A stretch of DNA of 64,000 nucleotides from Eubacterium sp. (GTDB lineage: Bacteria; Bacillota; Clostridia; Lachnospirales; Lachnospiraceae), in assembly GCA_024690665.1 (NCBI GenBank), contig JAILOU010000049.1, positions 1-64,000 of the forward strand, in the 5' to 3' direction. The position numbers and the translations under genes were made by a program. A model generated the notes under the pieces. It made no database searches. It was not told the origin of the DNA and was given only the letters and a program-made list of their open reading frames with translations. Of this stretch, positions 18,561 to 26,673 are shown in pieces (position 1 is the first letter of the stretch; each line of letters opens with the position of its first letter).

Positions 18561-19344
18561 CATCTATGATGAGGAAATCAATCTCTATATTGGAACATTA
18601 TTGTATTACGAGAAAGAAAATTCTTATATCATAGAATTATCACAGGAGCTGGATGAGTGGAGTGCACCGCTGTTGTTTACCGGTCTTGTAAAGAAGGGAA
18701 TCTATACGGTTCCAAGAGAAATAAGTTTTTTATGGGTGAAAGAACGTGTGATTCCAAGCGGTAGACAGAATATTCAAAGTATTCTTAAAACGCACAGATT
18801 AAAAGAATATGATGAACTAAAATTCATAGAACTATCTAGAGGGAGATGCTCTCAGGATTCCATGTATATTGAAAAAACGGATGTGTTACCGGAATTTGTA
18901 AAAAAAAGAATGGAAAGGAATATAACGGAATGTGTAATCTGTGAATGTCCTTTTGTCCTTTGCTTTTTTCATGACGAAACAATTAAGAAAGTGGATCTTA
19001 CAAAATGCGTTGATGTAGATCAACTTGACAGGGTGTTAAACAATAATATGCTATTTGAAACCGGAAAGGTAGCAACAGGAGGATACTCCATAACATTTAA
19101 TGAAAATATTGATGTTCCGGCATGGAAGTTATATGAGTGCGGCGATATGATACCTTTGCGGATGCAGGATTTTAAAGCATTTGTAGAAAAGAATATTTTG
19201 GATACGACGCAAAGCTGTGAACTTATGGAGTGTAGTAGGCAAAATATAGCTTATATGGTGAGACAAAAACATCTTGTACCGATAAAGGAAGAAGTAAGAG
19301 GTAATCTGTACCTGAAGGGTGAAGTTTTGAAAAATAGCTGGTAG
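18547..19344 (+). CDS. DUF2442/HTH-like partner protein of the HipA-like kinase
   Basis: This is a 265-residue protein without a firm family assignment. Residues 1 to about 110 form a beta-rich region that recalls the HipA N-terminal sub-domain (short strands, GTLLYY, then a FTGLVKKGIY stretch). The middle (about 135-205) resembles DUF2442. The last 50 residues (TTQSCELMECSRQNIAYMVR then a basic wing) look like an excisionase/MerR-type helix-turn-helix. The start ATG at 18547 lies inside the end of the kinase gene with GAAAGG upstream. The pairing, overlap and palindromic operators suggest this is the DNA-binding antitoxin and also supplies the missing HipA sub-domain; that is inference. Confidence 0.6.
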   Translation: MKIYNIYDEEINLYIGTLLYYEKENSYIIELSQELDEWSAPLLFTGLVKKGIYTVPREISFLWVKERVIPSGRQNIQSILKTHRLKEYDELKFIELSRGRCSQDSMYIEKTDVLPEFVKKRMERNITECVICECPFVLCFFHDETIKKVDLTKCVDVDQLDRVLNNNMLFETGKVATGGYSITFNENIDVPAWKLYECGDMIPLRMQDFKAFVEKNILDTTQSCELMECSRQNIAYMVRQKHLVPIKEEVRGNLYLKGEVLKNSW

Positions 19345-19368
19345 TGACAATTAAATTGCATAGATATA

Positions 19369-19412
19369 GGGGCTGTCGCCTTAGATGGAATCATCTGGCG
19401 AAGCCCCTTTTT
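19369..19412 (+). terminator. Terminator after the HipA-like pair
   Basis: GGGGCT..TCGCC pairs with GGCGA.AGCCCC around an inner GATGG/TCATC helix, followed by TTTTT. Confidence 0.8.
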
Positions 19413-19427
19413 AGAATCTGTATAAAA

Positions 19428-20336
19428 TTACGCCTGTCCGGAGATCAGCCATGGTACCGGCTGGGTCTCAAAGACATTCTTGTGATTTAATTTAGAGACG
19501 GCAATCTGTACGACTTCCATATCCTGAATGTCATATTTTTTAAACAGCTCCGGAATGGAACTTAAGATATCAAGCTCTAAGGTATAGATGACAAATTGCA
19601 TCTTAGGATTGATTTCAAGCAGGTTCTTGATTTCATTTTCCAGGTTCTGCGTTGCCACGATAAAGGCAAGTGACGGAGCCGGATGCTCCTTTAAGGTTGC
19701 AACTTCACAGTCGGAGACAATCTCGACGTTGTGAAGTCCAAACTTGGATAAGTTGTCTTCCATGGTTTCGCGGTCGCCCTTGGCATACTCAACGGCTATG
19801 ATGGTTCCTTCGTTGGCAATCATCGCAGCTTCCACGGCAATACTTTCACCGCTGATGATACAGATGGTATCGTTCTCATCGATGTGTAATTCGCCCATGA
19901 TGACGGTACGAATCTCGTGGCCGACATAACGAATCGGACCGTTGGAGAAACTATCGTTATCAAGACCAATCTTGTAGACGCTTCTTGCATTGTCATTTCG
20001 AATCAGCATAACGCAAGGTCCGTCAATCTCAGTATTGATGCAGTCGCCGAGTTTCTCGGAAGTACATCCTTCATTGGTCGGACGAACGGATGCCTTCATC
20101 CAGATGGTGCAATCACCAAGTCCGGCAGACCACAGATCGTAAAAGAAGTTTTTGTGGACTTCATTAGCCAGAATCAGCACGAAACGCTTGGATTCCACGG
20201 TCGGAATGATGTTGCGTTTTTTCTTGCTGATGTCGAGTATTTTTACCTTCTCGAGATTCACGTCGGTTTCCCTGGAGAAGTAACTAAGCCAGCTTAAGAT
20301 AATATCGTTTGTAAAAATTGAAGTTTTGTCAGACAT
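19428..20336 (-). CDS. Orphan CbiE/CbiT-like (precorrin methyltransferase-related) protein
   Basis: This 302-residue protein resembles the C-terminal part of CbiE followed by CbiT, enzymes of cobalamin ring methylation and decarboxylation. The middle reads like the CbiE segment with a GLGDCTIWMK turn, and from about residue 135 (GHEIRTVIMGEL) it follows CbiT. However, the SAM-binding glycine motif, normally GxGxG, reads ISGESIAVEAA near residue 158, and the N-terminal half of CbiE is missing. No other cobalamin gene is in the window. It may be a degenerate or repurposed methyltransferase rather than a cobalamin enzyme. AGGAGGG precedes the start, so it is probably expressed. Confidence 0.6.
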   Translation of the reverse strand: MSDKTSIFTNDIILSWLSYFSRETDVNLEKVKILDISKKKRNIIPTVESKRFVLILANEVHKNFFYDLWSAGLGDCTIWMKASVRPTNEGCTSEKLGDCINTEIDGPCVMLIRNDNARSVYKIGLDNDSFSNGPIRYVGHEIRTVIMGELHIDENDTICIISGESIAVEAAMIANEGTIIAVEYAKGDRETMEDNLSKFGLHNVEIVSDCEVATLKEHPAPSLAFIVATQNLENEIKNLLEINPKMQFVIYTLELDILSSIPELFKKYDIQDMEVVQIAVSKLNHKNVFETQPVPWLISGQA

Positions 20337-20442
20337 GGTAATATTCCCTCCTCAAATTTGTTCAATTAAGTATAGCATGAATTGATATAAATGAAAATGT
20401 AACAGTTGACAGGAAAATGCCTTTTCGTGCAATATAAGGTTT

Positions 20443-21210
20443 ATGAATAGTTTAAGCTGGTTTTTACAAGGACAACTGTATAGAGGAAAGAACTTTAAGG
20501 GATTTTCGGCATCTGTGCTGAAATTATTTGCCATTATTGCAATGGTGATCGACCACTTTGGTGCATCTTATATAGAAGAGGGAATCTTCTCGATTAGTGA
20601 GACACTGACAAGCCGGCAGCTTGACTGGTGGATTGCACTTGATGGATGGCTTCGTGTATTCGGGCGTATAACATTTCCGGTGATGGCCTTTTTTATCGTT
20701 GAGGGGATGTTTAAGACAAGAGATGTGAAAAAGTATGCGATTCGGTTGGGCATATTTGCACTTGTTTCGGAGATTCCATTTGACCTGGCAACGGAGAATA
20801 TGCTGTTTGATATGCAGCATCAAAATATCTTCTTTACGCTGTTAATCGGACTTGTGGCAATTGCGATTGCAGACAGGATTCCGATGCAATATGCACTGGT
20901 TCGGCTCGTTCCGATTCTTGCCGCAATGGTTTTGGCGTACGTGTTAAAAACCGATTATGGCGCTGTCGGAATCGTCGTGATTGCGCTGATGTATGGGTTT
21001 TACCGTGTGCGCCTGTCAAAAGAAGTGATTGGCGGCGTCTTTATTGCGACGGAGCTGACCCTTCCCAAGGTGGGAATCGCCTCGCTCATCTACGTGGCCA
21101 TGATGTTTTTCTACAATGGAGAGCGCGGATTTAACATGAAGTATTTTTTCTATCTGTTTTATCCGGTTCACCTTTTGATTCTGGGAATAATACTAAGGAC
21201 GCAGTTTTAG
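20443..21210 (+). CDS. TraX-family membrane protein
   Basis: The 255-residue protein has about seven hydrophobic segments and matches the TraX family (FSASVLKLFAIIAMVIDHFG at residues 24-43; repeated FPVMAFFIVEG motif near 85). F-plasmid TraX acetylates pilin; chromosomal members in Firmicutes are poorly characterised and may be integral-membrane acyltransferases. No conjugation genes are nearby, so the name says little about the role. A TTGACA at 20406-20411 lies just upstream, with a weak -10, so the leader is very short. The last bases overlap the converging YmfI-like gene. Confidence 0.75.
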   Translation: MNSLSWFLQGQLYRGKNFKGFSASVLKLFAIIAMVIDHFGASYIEEGIFSISETLTSRQLDWWIALDGWLRVFGRITFPVMAFFIVEGMFKTRDVKKYAIRLGIFALVSEIPFDLATENMLFDMQHQNIFFTLLIGLVAIAIADRIPMQYALVRLVPILAAMVLAYVLKTDYGAVGIVVIALMYGFYRVRLSKEVIGGVFIATELTLPKVGIASLIYVAMMFFYNGERGFNMKYFFYLFYPVHLLILGIILRTQF

Positions 21211-21908
21211 ATCCAGCCACCGTCGAATCTTACAATCTGACCGGTCAGATAAGAATTCGCTGTGGCGAGCGTATAGATCATCTCGGCGGCGCTTTGCGAA
21301 GAAGCAAAGCAGCCAGCCGGGATTTCTTCTTTTAGAGCGTCTCGTTCTTCGCTGGAAAAGCACTTGTTCATACGGGTGTCGATGACGCCAAGTGAGATGG
21401 CATTCACCTGGATGTTAGACGGCGCCAGTTCTTTGGCGAGTGCCTTTGTCAGGGCATTGACGCCGCCTTTTGATGCGCTGTATACGGCTTCACAGGATGC
21501 ACCGACTTCGCCCCAGACGGAAGAGACATTGACAATGCGTCCGCCTCCTTGCGAGAGCATCTTAGGAATTGCTTTCTGGCAGCAGAAAAAGACGCCGCCA
21601 AGATTCGTGTTCATCACGCGGCTGTAATCTGCATAGCTCATATCCTGCATAAGACCGATGTAGGAGACGCCGGCGTTGTTAATCAAAACATCGATTCTGT
21701 CAATATGTGAAAACATTTCCTCGACTTTTATCGGGTCACTGACATCATAATAAAGCGGCGTTGCATGAAGCGATTCGCAGACCTCATAAAGCGCATCTTT
21801 ATCGTGCGCACCGTTCAGATACAGACAATAGTCTTCCTGTGAAAATTTTTCCGCGAGTGCCCGACCAACGCCGTGGGAAGCACCTGTGATGAGTACTGAT
21901 TTTGCCAT
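21207..21908 (-). CDS. ymfI: SDR-family reductase, YmfI-like (EF-P 5-aminopentanone reductase type)
   Basis: This 233-residue short-chain dehydrogenase has the NAD(P) motif TGASHGVGRA near residue 8, NNAG near 79, the catalytic serine in VSSVWG, and Y-x3-K in YSASKG. The GASCE sequence after the serine and the C-terminal VRFDGGWI follow the YmfI pattern in Bacilli and Clostridia, where the enzyme trims the modification on elongation factor P. FabG is the general alternative. I chose the ATG at 21908, preceded on this strand by TAAGGAGGG; the longer frame begins in non-coding text. It is divergent from hpf. Confidence 0.75.
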   Translation of the reverse strand: MAKSVLITGASHGVGRALAEKFSQEDYCLYLNGAHDKDALYEVCESLHATPLYYDVSDPIKVEEMFSHIDRIDVLINNAGVSYIGLMQDMSYADYSRVMNTNLGGVFFCCQKAIPKMLSQGGGRIVNVSSVWGEVGASCEAVYSASKGGVNALTKALAKELAPSNIQVNAISLGVIDTRMNKCFSSEERDALKEEIPAGCFASSQSAAEMIYTLATANSYLTGQIVRFDGGWI

Positions 21909-21991
21909 CTTATGACCCTCCTTATACATTGTGTACATTTTACAATGCATCCAAAATTCTTGCAAATCTACTTTCCTAACATATCCTTAAA

Positions 21992-22000
21992 TGGTATAAT
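21992..22000 (+). promoter_or_regulatory. Extended -10 promoter of hpf
   Basis: TGGTATAAT at 21992-22000 is an extended -10 (TGnTATAAT) with no good -35 hexamer; it lies 55 bases before the hpf start codon. Confidence 0.5.
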
Positions 22001-22055
22001 AGTAACAGGTGATAGCGAAAGCTTTTGCCAATATATCGCAAAGGGGCTGATTTTT

Positions 22056-22580
22056 ATGCAAATCACAATTACAGGAAGAAACATAGACTTAACAGAAGGT
22101 CTGAAAGCAGCCGTTGAAGAACGTCTCGAGAAGCTTGAGAGATATTTATCTGCGGATACTCAGGTAAATGTGACACTCGATTCTCAAAAAGGTCGTAACA
22201 AGATGGAGGTTACGATTCCGATGAAGGGAACCATCCTTCGTACAGAGCAGGTCAGCGATGATATGTATGTAACCATTGATGTAGCAACTGAAGTGTTGGA
22301 GAGACAACTTATTAAATATAAGAACAAGATGGTAACGCATTATCAAAGTGGTGCGAATCTGAAACAGGAATTCATCGATTCTGATACAGAAGATGATGAG
22401 ATTAAGATCGTTCGTACAAAGAAGTTTGGCATGAAGCCAATGTTCGCTGAAGATGCCTGTGTACAGATGGAATTATTAGGACATGAGTTCTTCGTATTCC
22501 GCAGCGCAGACACAGATGAAGTGAATGTTGTATATAAGAGAAAAGATGGAGCATACGGACTGATTGAGCCGGAATGCTAA
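22056..22580 (+). CDS. hpf: Ribosome hibernation promoting factor, long form
   Basis: This 174-residue protein matches long-form Hpf/RaiA, which binds the small ribosomal subunit and dimerises ribosomes into inactive 100S particles. The N-terminal domain begins MQITITGRNIDLTEGLK and carries the basic surface KGRNKMEV; the C-terminal dimerisation domain contains KKFGMKPMFAEDACVQMELLG and VVYKRKDGAYGLIEP. The start at 22056 has AAAGGGG upstream; the longer frame from 21912 covers the promoter. It is followed by a terminator. Confidence 0.95.
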   Translation: MQITITGRNIDLTEGLKAAVEERLEKLERYLSADTQVNVTLDSQKGRNKMEVTIPMKGTILRTEQVSDDMYVTIDVATEVLERQLIKYKNKMVTHYQSGANLKQEFIDSDTEDDEIKIVRTKKFGMKPMFAEDACVQMELLGHEFFVFRSADTDEVNVVYKRKDGAYGLIEPEC

Positions 22581-22598
22581 TTCAGATGAAAACGATCA

Positions 22599-22630
22599 AA
22601 GCTGCCGCAAGTAATTGCGGCAGCTTTTTT
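22599..22630 (+). terminator. Terminator of hpf
   Basis: A perfect 12-bp stem, AAGCTGCCGCAA with TTGCGGCAGCTT, closes a GTAA loop and is followed by T residues. It lies between converging hpf and pucR-type genes. Confidence 0.9.
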
Positions 22631-22652
22631 GTTTAATAGGAAATTGTTCTTG

Positions 22653-23828
22653 TCAAATCATTTCCATGATATGAAAGGCCATCAGCAGCCTTAAGCGCAC
22701 ATCTAATCTGGATAGATCAATCTTTAAGATATCAGAGACTTTTCCCAGTTTGTAATTAACCGTATTGCGGTGTACATATAATTGATCGGCTGCTTCTTTT
22801 ACACTTCCGTTGTGATCTAAGTAGCACTTTAAGACTTCACACAGGTCGCCGTCGTTGGCGCGGTCGTAGGCAATCAGCGGCTCTAGAGTCTGATCCAAAT
22901 AGTCGTGTAGGATGTCGCGATTTTCAATGCCGAGCAGCAGCTGGTAGATGCCAAGCTGCGGGTAAAAGAAGACATTCTTATCCAGTTTTTTATTCTTTTG
23001 CAGGTTCTGAATCGAACAAGCCTGCATGTAGCTCTTGTTCAGGCAGCGAATTGACTTGGTCAGCCGTCCGACGCCGAGCGTAAGCTCTTCGTCCGGAAGC
23101 AGCAGGCTACGAGCTCTTTCGTACATATCCTGTATAAAATGAATCAGTTCGTCCTGCGTGTAATTTCCAACGACAATTAACAGCTCCTCGCCTTTGGTAA
23201 AGACAGAAAACCGTTCGTAGTGCTCATGCCTGGCATGGTGGTCGAGAGCCTGTACAAGACGCTCTAGGCGGTAGGTGAGATTTTGCTCCTTGCTATTAGA
23301 AGACAACGTCATCACGCTGACCGCATATTTCCAGTCGGGATTAAAGTTCCTTTGCGAGAGCGGAACGAGATACAGCTCCTCCTGGTCAGGGAAGAACATC
23401 GCATTTTTAAATGCAGACGCAGATTCGAGATTTCGCTGGTCTTCTTTTGTAATGCTAAAGCAGATCAGCCGCATAATTTCGGCGAGATGTACCTTCCAAG
23501 GCACTGTAAACAGGGGAAGGTCATGTTCATTGCAAAAGTCTAACACCACTTGCGGAACTTCTTCAATAAACGGCCCGATGTTCACGATAACGCCGGCCGC
23601 ATCATGTTTGTGAATCTCCGTAATCAGCGCGAGCAGCTGGTTTTCGTCGTCGCAGACCCCAAGACCTGTGATGATGGAGATTTCGCCGCCTTCCAGGAAA
23701 GTAGACGCTTCGAGCGTTTCAATCATGTGCACCCAGCTGACAAGGTGGTTTAGTCCCTTCTCGCCGGCGCGAAGCGTAATATCCATGTGTTGTATTTTTT
23801 TCATCAATCGATCCAATTCTAATGCCAT
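22653..23828 (-). CDS. PucR-family transcriptional regulator of the pyrimidine catabolism locus
   Basis: The 391-residue protein has the PucR N-terminal sensor-like domain (residues 1 to about 130), a central GGDEF-like region and a C-terminal helix-turn-helix (SVKEAADQLYVHRNTVNYKL near residue 352). PucR proteins usually activate purine or amide catabolism genes in response to intermediates. It is divergent from the aminotransferase gene that opens the catabolic locus, whose promoter has a good -10 and poor -35 as expected for activator dependence. A terminator-like hairpin lies in its own leader. Control of pyrimidine catabolism is inferred from position. Confidence 0.85.
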   Translation of the reverse strand: MALELDRLMKKIQHMDITLRAGEKGLNHLVSWVHMIETLEASTFLEGGEISIITGLGVCDDENQLLALITEIHKHDAAGVIVNIGPFIEEVPQVVLDFCNEHDLPLFTVPWKVHLAEIMRLICFSITKEDQRNLESASAFKNAMFFPDQEELYLVPLSQRNFNPDWKYAVSVMTLSSNSKEQNLTYRLERLVQALDHHARHEHYERFSVFTKGEELLIVVGNYTQDELIHFIQDMYERARSLLLPDEELTLGVGRLTKSIRCLNKSYMQACSIQNLQKNKKLDKNVFFYPQLGIYQLLLGIENRDILHDYLDQTLEPLIAYDRANDGDLCEVLKCYLDHNGSVKEAADQLYVHRNTVNYKLGKVSDILKIDLSRLDVRLRLLMAFHIMEMI

Positions 23829-23853
23829 ATACCATCAACTTCTTTCCATATAA

Positions 23854-23889
23854 TAAAAAAAGACAAAGCGTCGGATGACGTCTTTGTCT
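23854..23889 (-). terminator. Terminator-like hairpin in the leader of the PucR gene
   Basis: On the minus strand AGACAAAG(A)CGTC-ATCC-GACGCTTTGTCT is followed by seven T residues and then, 26 bases on, the PucR start codon. Its position before a start codon makes it a possible attenuator rather than an end-of-gene terminator. Confidence 0.65.
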
Positions 23890-23940
23890 CATACTAGAGG
23901 CATTCTATCATAAATAGATACGAAAGACAATTTGTTTTTG

Positions 23941-23963
23941 TATAATAGACCAAACTTATTTGG
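23941..23963 (+). promoter_or_regulatory. Probable -10 and inverted repeat ahead of the aminotransferase gene
   Basis: TATAAT at 23941-23946 has no good -35, and CCAAA-CTTA-TTTGG follows at 23950-23963. This suits an activator-dependent promoter, with the PucR protein as candidate. Confidence 0.4.
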
Positions 23964-24036
23964 GCCATGATTTATTGTTCCAAAAACGCGGAAAAATATA
24001 CTAGGTAGTAGGACAAGAAAAAAGGAGGACGTTATT

Positions 24037-25365
24037 ATGACACCAAATGAGATAAAAGAAAATGCAAAAAAATACGTACTGCAGTCATGGAGTAAGCAAA
24101 AGGATTTAAATCCGATTCCAATTGAAAAGGCAGAAGGAATCTACTTCTATGACTATGACGGAAATCGATATACCGACATGTCGTCACAGCTTGTGAATCT
24201 AAATGTCGGATTTGGAAATGAACAGATCAACGAAGCAATCAAAGAGCAGGTAGACAAGTACTGCTTTGTCGGACCGGCTTATGCGGCAGAGCCGAGAGTA
24301 AAACTTGCGAAGATGATTATCGACAGATTGCCGGAAGAATTTGGCAAAGTCTTCTTCACCAATGCCGGAGCAGATGCCAATGAAAATGCAATTAAAATCG
24401 CGCGTATGTATACGGGAAGAAAGAAGGTGTTTTCAAGATATCGAAGCTATCACGGTTCATCATTCGGAGCCGGCAACTTAACCGGAGAGCCAAGACGCTA
24501 TCCGCTTGAGCCAGGCATTCCGGGATTCGTTAAATTCTTTGATCCATATCTTTATAGAGAAGGAATTGAATTTGAATCAGAAGAAGCGGCAAGCAAGTAT
24601 TACATCGGAAAATTAAGAGAGCAGATTATCTATGAAGGCGCTGACAATGTAGCGGCAATCGTGGTAGAGACGATAACAGGGTCTAATGGAATCATCCTTC
24701 CGCCAAAGGGCTACCTTCCAGGTATCCGCAAGATCTGCGATGAGTTTGGAATTATGATGATCTGCGACGAAGTTATGGCAGGATGGGGTAGAACCGGTAA
24801 GCTGTTTGCATTTGAAAATTACGATGTGGTACCGGATATTGTGACATTTGCCAAAGGCGTAACCTGCGGATATGTACAGCTTGGGGGCGTAGCGGTTCGT
24901 TCTAAGATTGCAGAGTATTTTGATGATCATCTGTTATCTTGCGGCCTGACATATTCCGGACATCCACTGGCTTGTGCGGCAGGTGTTGCCTGTGTACAAT
25001 ACTATGAGGATGCTAAGATTTTGGAGAATGTCAATACCGTCGGCGCAGCTTTGGCAAAAGAGCTTGATTCTTATAAAGAAACCTATCGCTGCGTGGGTGA
25101 TGTTCGTCACATCGGCTTATTCTCCTGTATCGAACTTGTAAAAGATAAAGAGACGAAAGAGCCAATCGTTCCGTATGGAAAGGACGAACATAAGACGATG
25201 CCAAAGATTATCGGCATGCTGAAAGAACGCCGCTTTATGACCTATTCACATGAAAATATGATTTTCATCTGTCCACCACTGATCATCACAAAGGAGCAGC
25301 TTTTAGAAGAACTTGAGAAGATGAAAGAGGTATTATCAATTGTGGATGAGACGATGCTAGATTAA
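24037..25365 (+). CDS. Class III PLP aminotransferase, probable beta-alanine:2-oxoacid aminotransferase
   Basis: The 442-residue enzyme belongs to the omega-amino acid class III aminotransferases. CDEVMAGWGRTG near residue 245 holds the pyridine-binding aspartate, and the PLP lysine is K273 in TFAKGVTCG. The GYVQLGGV sequence after it is typical of taurine/beta-alanine:pyruvate enzymes. In context it would transfer the amino group of beta-alanine, the end product of pyrimidine ring opening, giving malonate semialdehyde. A strong AAAGGAGG precedes the ATG, and 18 bases separate it from the alcohol dehydrogenase gene. Taurine is the main alternative substrate, but no sulfoacetaldehyde gene is present. 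Confidence 0.85.
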   Translation: MTPNEIKENAKKYVLQSWSKQKDLNPIPIEKAEGIYFYDYDGNRYTDMSSQLVNLNVGFGNEQINEAIKEQVDKYCFVGPAYAAEPRVKLAKMIIDRLPEEFGKVFFTNAGADANENAIKIARMYTGRKKVFSRYRSYHGSSFGAGNLTGEPRRYPLEPGIPGFVKFFDPYLYREGIEFESEEAASKYYIGKLREQIIYEGADNVAAIVVETITGSNGIILPPKGYLPGIRKICDEFGIMMICDEVMAGWGRTGKLFAFENYDVVPDIVTFAKGVTCGYVQLGGVAVRSKIAEYFDDHLLSCGLTYSGHPLACAAGVACVQYYEDAKILENVNTVGAALAKELDSYKETYRCVGDVRHIGLFSCIELVKDKETKEPIVPYGKDEHKTMPKIIGMLKERRFMTYSHENMIFICPPLIITKEQLLEELEKMKEVLSIVDETMLD

Positions 25366-25383
25366 AGAAAGAAGGAAGATATC

Positions 25384-26532
25384 ATGTCGCATTTTTTTAT
25401 ACCGAATCACGTATTTACCGGAGAAGACGCTTTACAACAGGCGCTTCCTTATATGAAACAACTTGGAGAAAAAGCGCTGATTGTAACAGGACCGCACGTT
25501 GGAAAGTCACCGATGGTAGAAAAACTAAGAGAGGGACTTGAAGAGATCAACATTGCTTATAAGCAGTTTGATGAAATCAGCACAGAGCCGGACGACACAA
25601 TGATTCAAAAGGGCGTGGCCATCTATCAAAAGGAAAAGGCGCAGTTTGTGATTGGAATTGGCGGAGGAAGTCCGTTAGATGCGGCAAAGGCGATTGCCGC
25701 CATGAGCGTCTTAGGCGGTGAGATTGCAGATTATATGGGAAAGGAAATTGAAGGAGAGATTCCGGGAATTGTGGCAATCCCGACAACAGCCGGAACCGGG
25801 TCTGAGGCAACAAGATTTACCGTAATCACAGATTCAAAAAAAGACGTGAAGATGCTGCTTAAGGGCGATAAGCTGATCCCGGATATTGCGGTGCTGTGCG
25901 GGGAGAATACGCATGACATGTCAAGAAAAGTGACGGCGATGACCGGCATGGATGCTCTGACACATGCGGTGGAAGCGTACACCTCAAGATGTGCCTCGCC
26001 GCTTACCGATGTGTATGCCAAAAGCGCGGTGAAACGAATTATGAAGTATCTGCCGATTGCCTATCAAAACGGGTATAATGCGAAAGCGAGAGAGCAGATG
26101 ACACTGGCGGCATATGAAGCCGGTGTGTGTATCAATAATTCATCGGTAACGCTGGTACATGGAATGTCGAGACCAATCGGTGCACTCTTTCACGTGCCAC
26201 ATGGCATGAGTAATGCCATGCTGCTGGATGCATGTTTAAACTGGGCCATGGACGGAGCGACGATGCGGTTCGCCCGGCTTGGCGAAGAGATTGGCCTAAA
26301 AGAAGAGTCGGATGAAAAACTGGCGCAGGCATTTTTGGCACAGATAAAAGAGCTGGTTTTACTTCTTCAGATTCCAACGCCAAAAGAGTATGGAATTAAG
26401 CAGGAAGACTGGGAAGCCGTCATAGATAAGATGGCGACGGATGCAATCGCATCCGGTTCACCGGCCAATACAAGAAAAGAAATAACGAAGGAAGATTGCA
26501 TCAAAATCTATCAGTCTCTATACAATTTGTAA
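25384..26532 (+). CDS. Iron-containing alcohol dehydrogenase, probable malonate semialdehyde (3-hydroxypropionate) reductase
   Basis: This 382-residue member of the Fe-ADH family has the NAD(P)-binding GGGSPLDAAK near residue 95, the TAGTGSEAT stretch near 137 and metal-ligand histidines in the HAVEAYTS, LVHGMSRP and HVPHGMSNA motifs. Its aldehyde substrate is presumably the malonate semialdehyde made by the aminotransferase encoded just upstream, reduced to 3-hydroxypropionate and regenerating NAD. A general alcohol dehydrogenase role cannot be excluded. The two genes form a short operon closed by a hairpin at 26611-26650. Confidence 0.85.
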   Translation: MSHFFIPNHVFTGEDALQQALPYMKQLGEKALIVTGPHVGKSPMVEKLREGLEEINIAYKQFDEISTEPDDTMIQKGVAIYQKEKAQFVIGIGGGSPLDAAKAIAAMSVLGGEIADYMGKEIEGEIPGIVAIPTTAGTGSEATRFTVITDSKKDVKMLLKGDKLIPDIAVLCGENTHDMSRKVTAMTGMDALTHAVEAYTSRCASPLTDVYAKSAVKRIMKYLPIAYQNGYNAKAREQMTLAAYEAGVCINNSSVTLVHGMSRPIGALFHVPHGMSNAMLLDACLNWAMDGATMRFARLGEEIGLKEESDEKLAQAFLAQIKELVLLLQIPTPKEYGIKQEDWEAVIDKMATDAIASGSPANTRKEITKEDCIKIYQSLYNL

Positions 26533-26610
26533 TCAACGCACAATTTTCTTTGTGCCGCGATGTATAGAAGCACAAAGAAAAGCAAGATATACTTCTACGT
26601 AGAAAAAGAA

Positions 26611-26650
26611 ACACAGCAACGGCGCTGATACGTCGGGGCTGTGTTTTTTT
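26611..26650 (+). terminator. Terminator between the aminotransferase-dehydrogenase pair and the ABC importer
   Basis: ACACAGC (26611-26617) pairs with GCTGTGT (26638-26644) and is followed by T residues. A separate 12-bp inverted repeat (26544-26555 with 26570-26581) lies just upstream. Confidence 0.65.
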
Positions 26651-26673
26651 ATGATCTGGATGGAGGAATGAAT

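Noticed and set aside
20443-21210. Evidence of a conjugative element from the TraX-like gene
   Set aside because: No relaxase, coupling protein, integrase or other transfer gene lies nearby, and TraX-like proteins are common chromosomal genes in Firmicutes.
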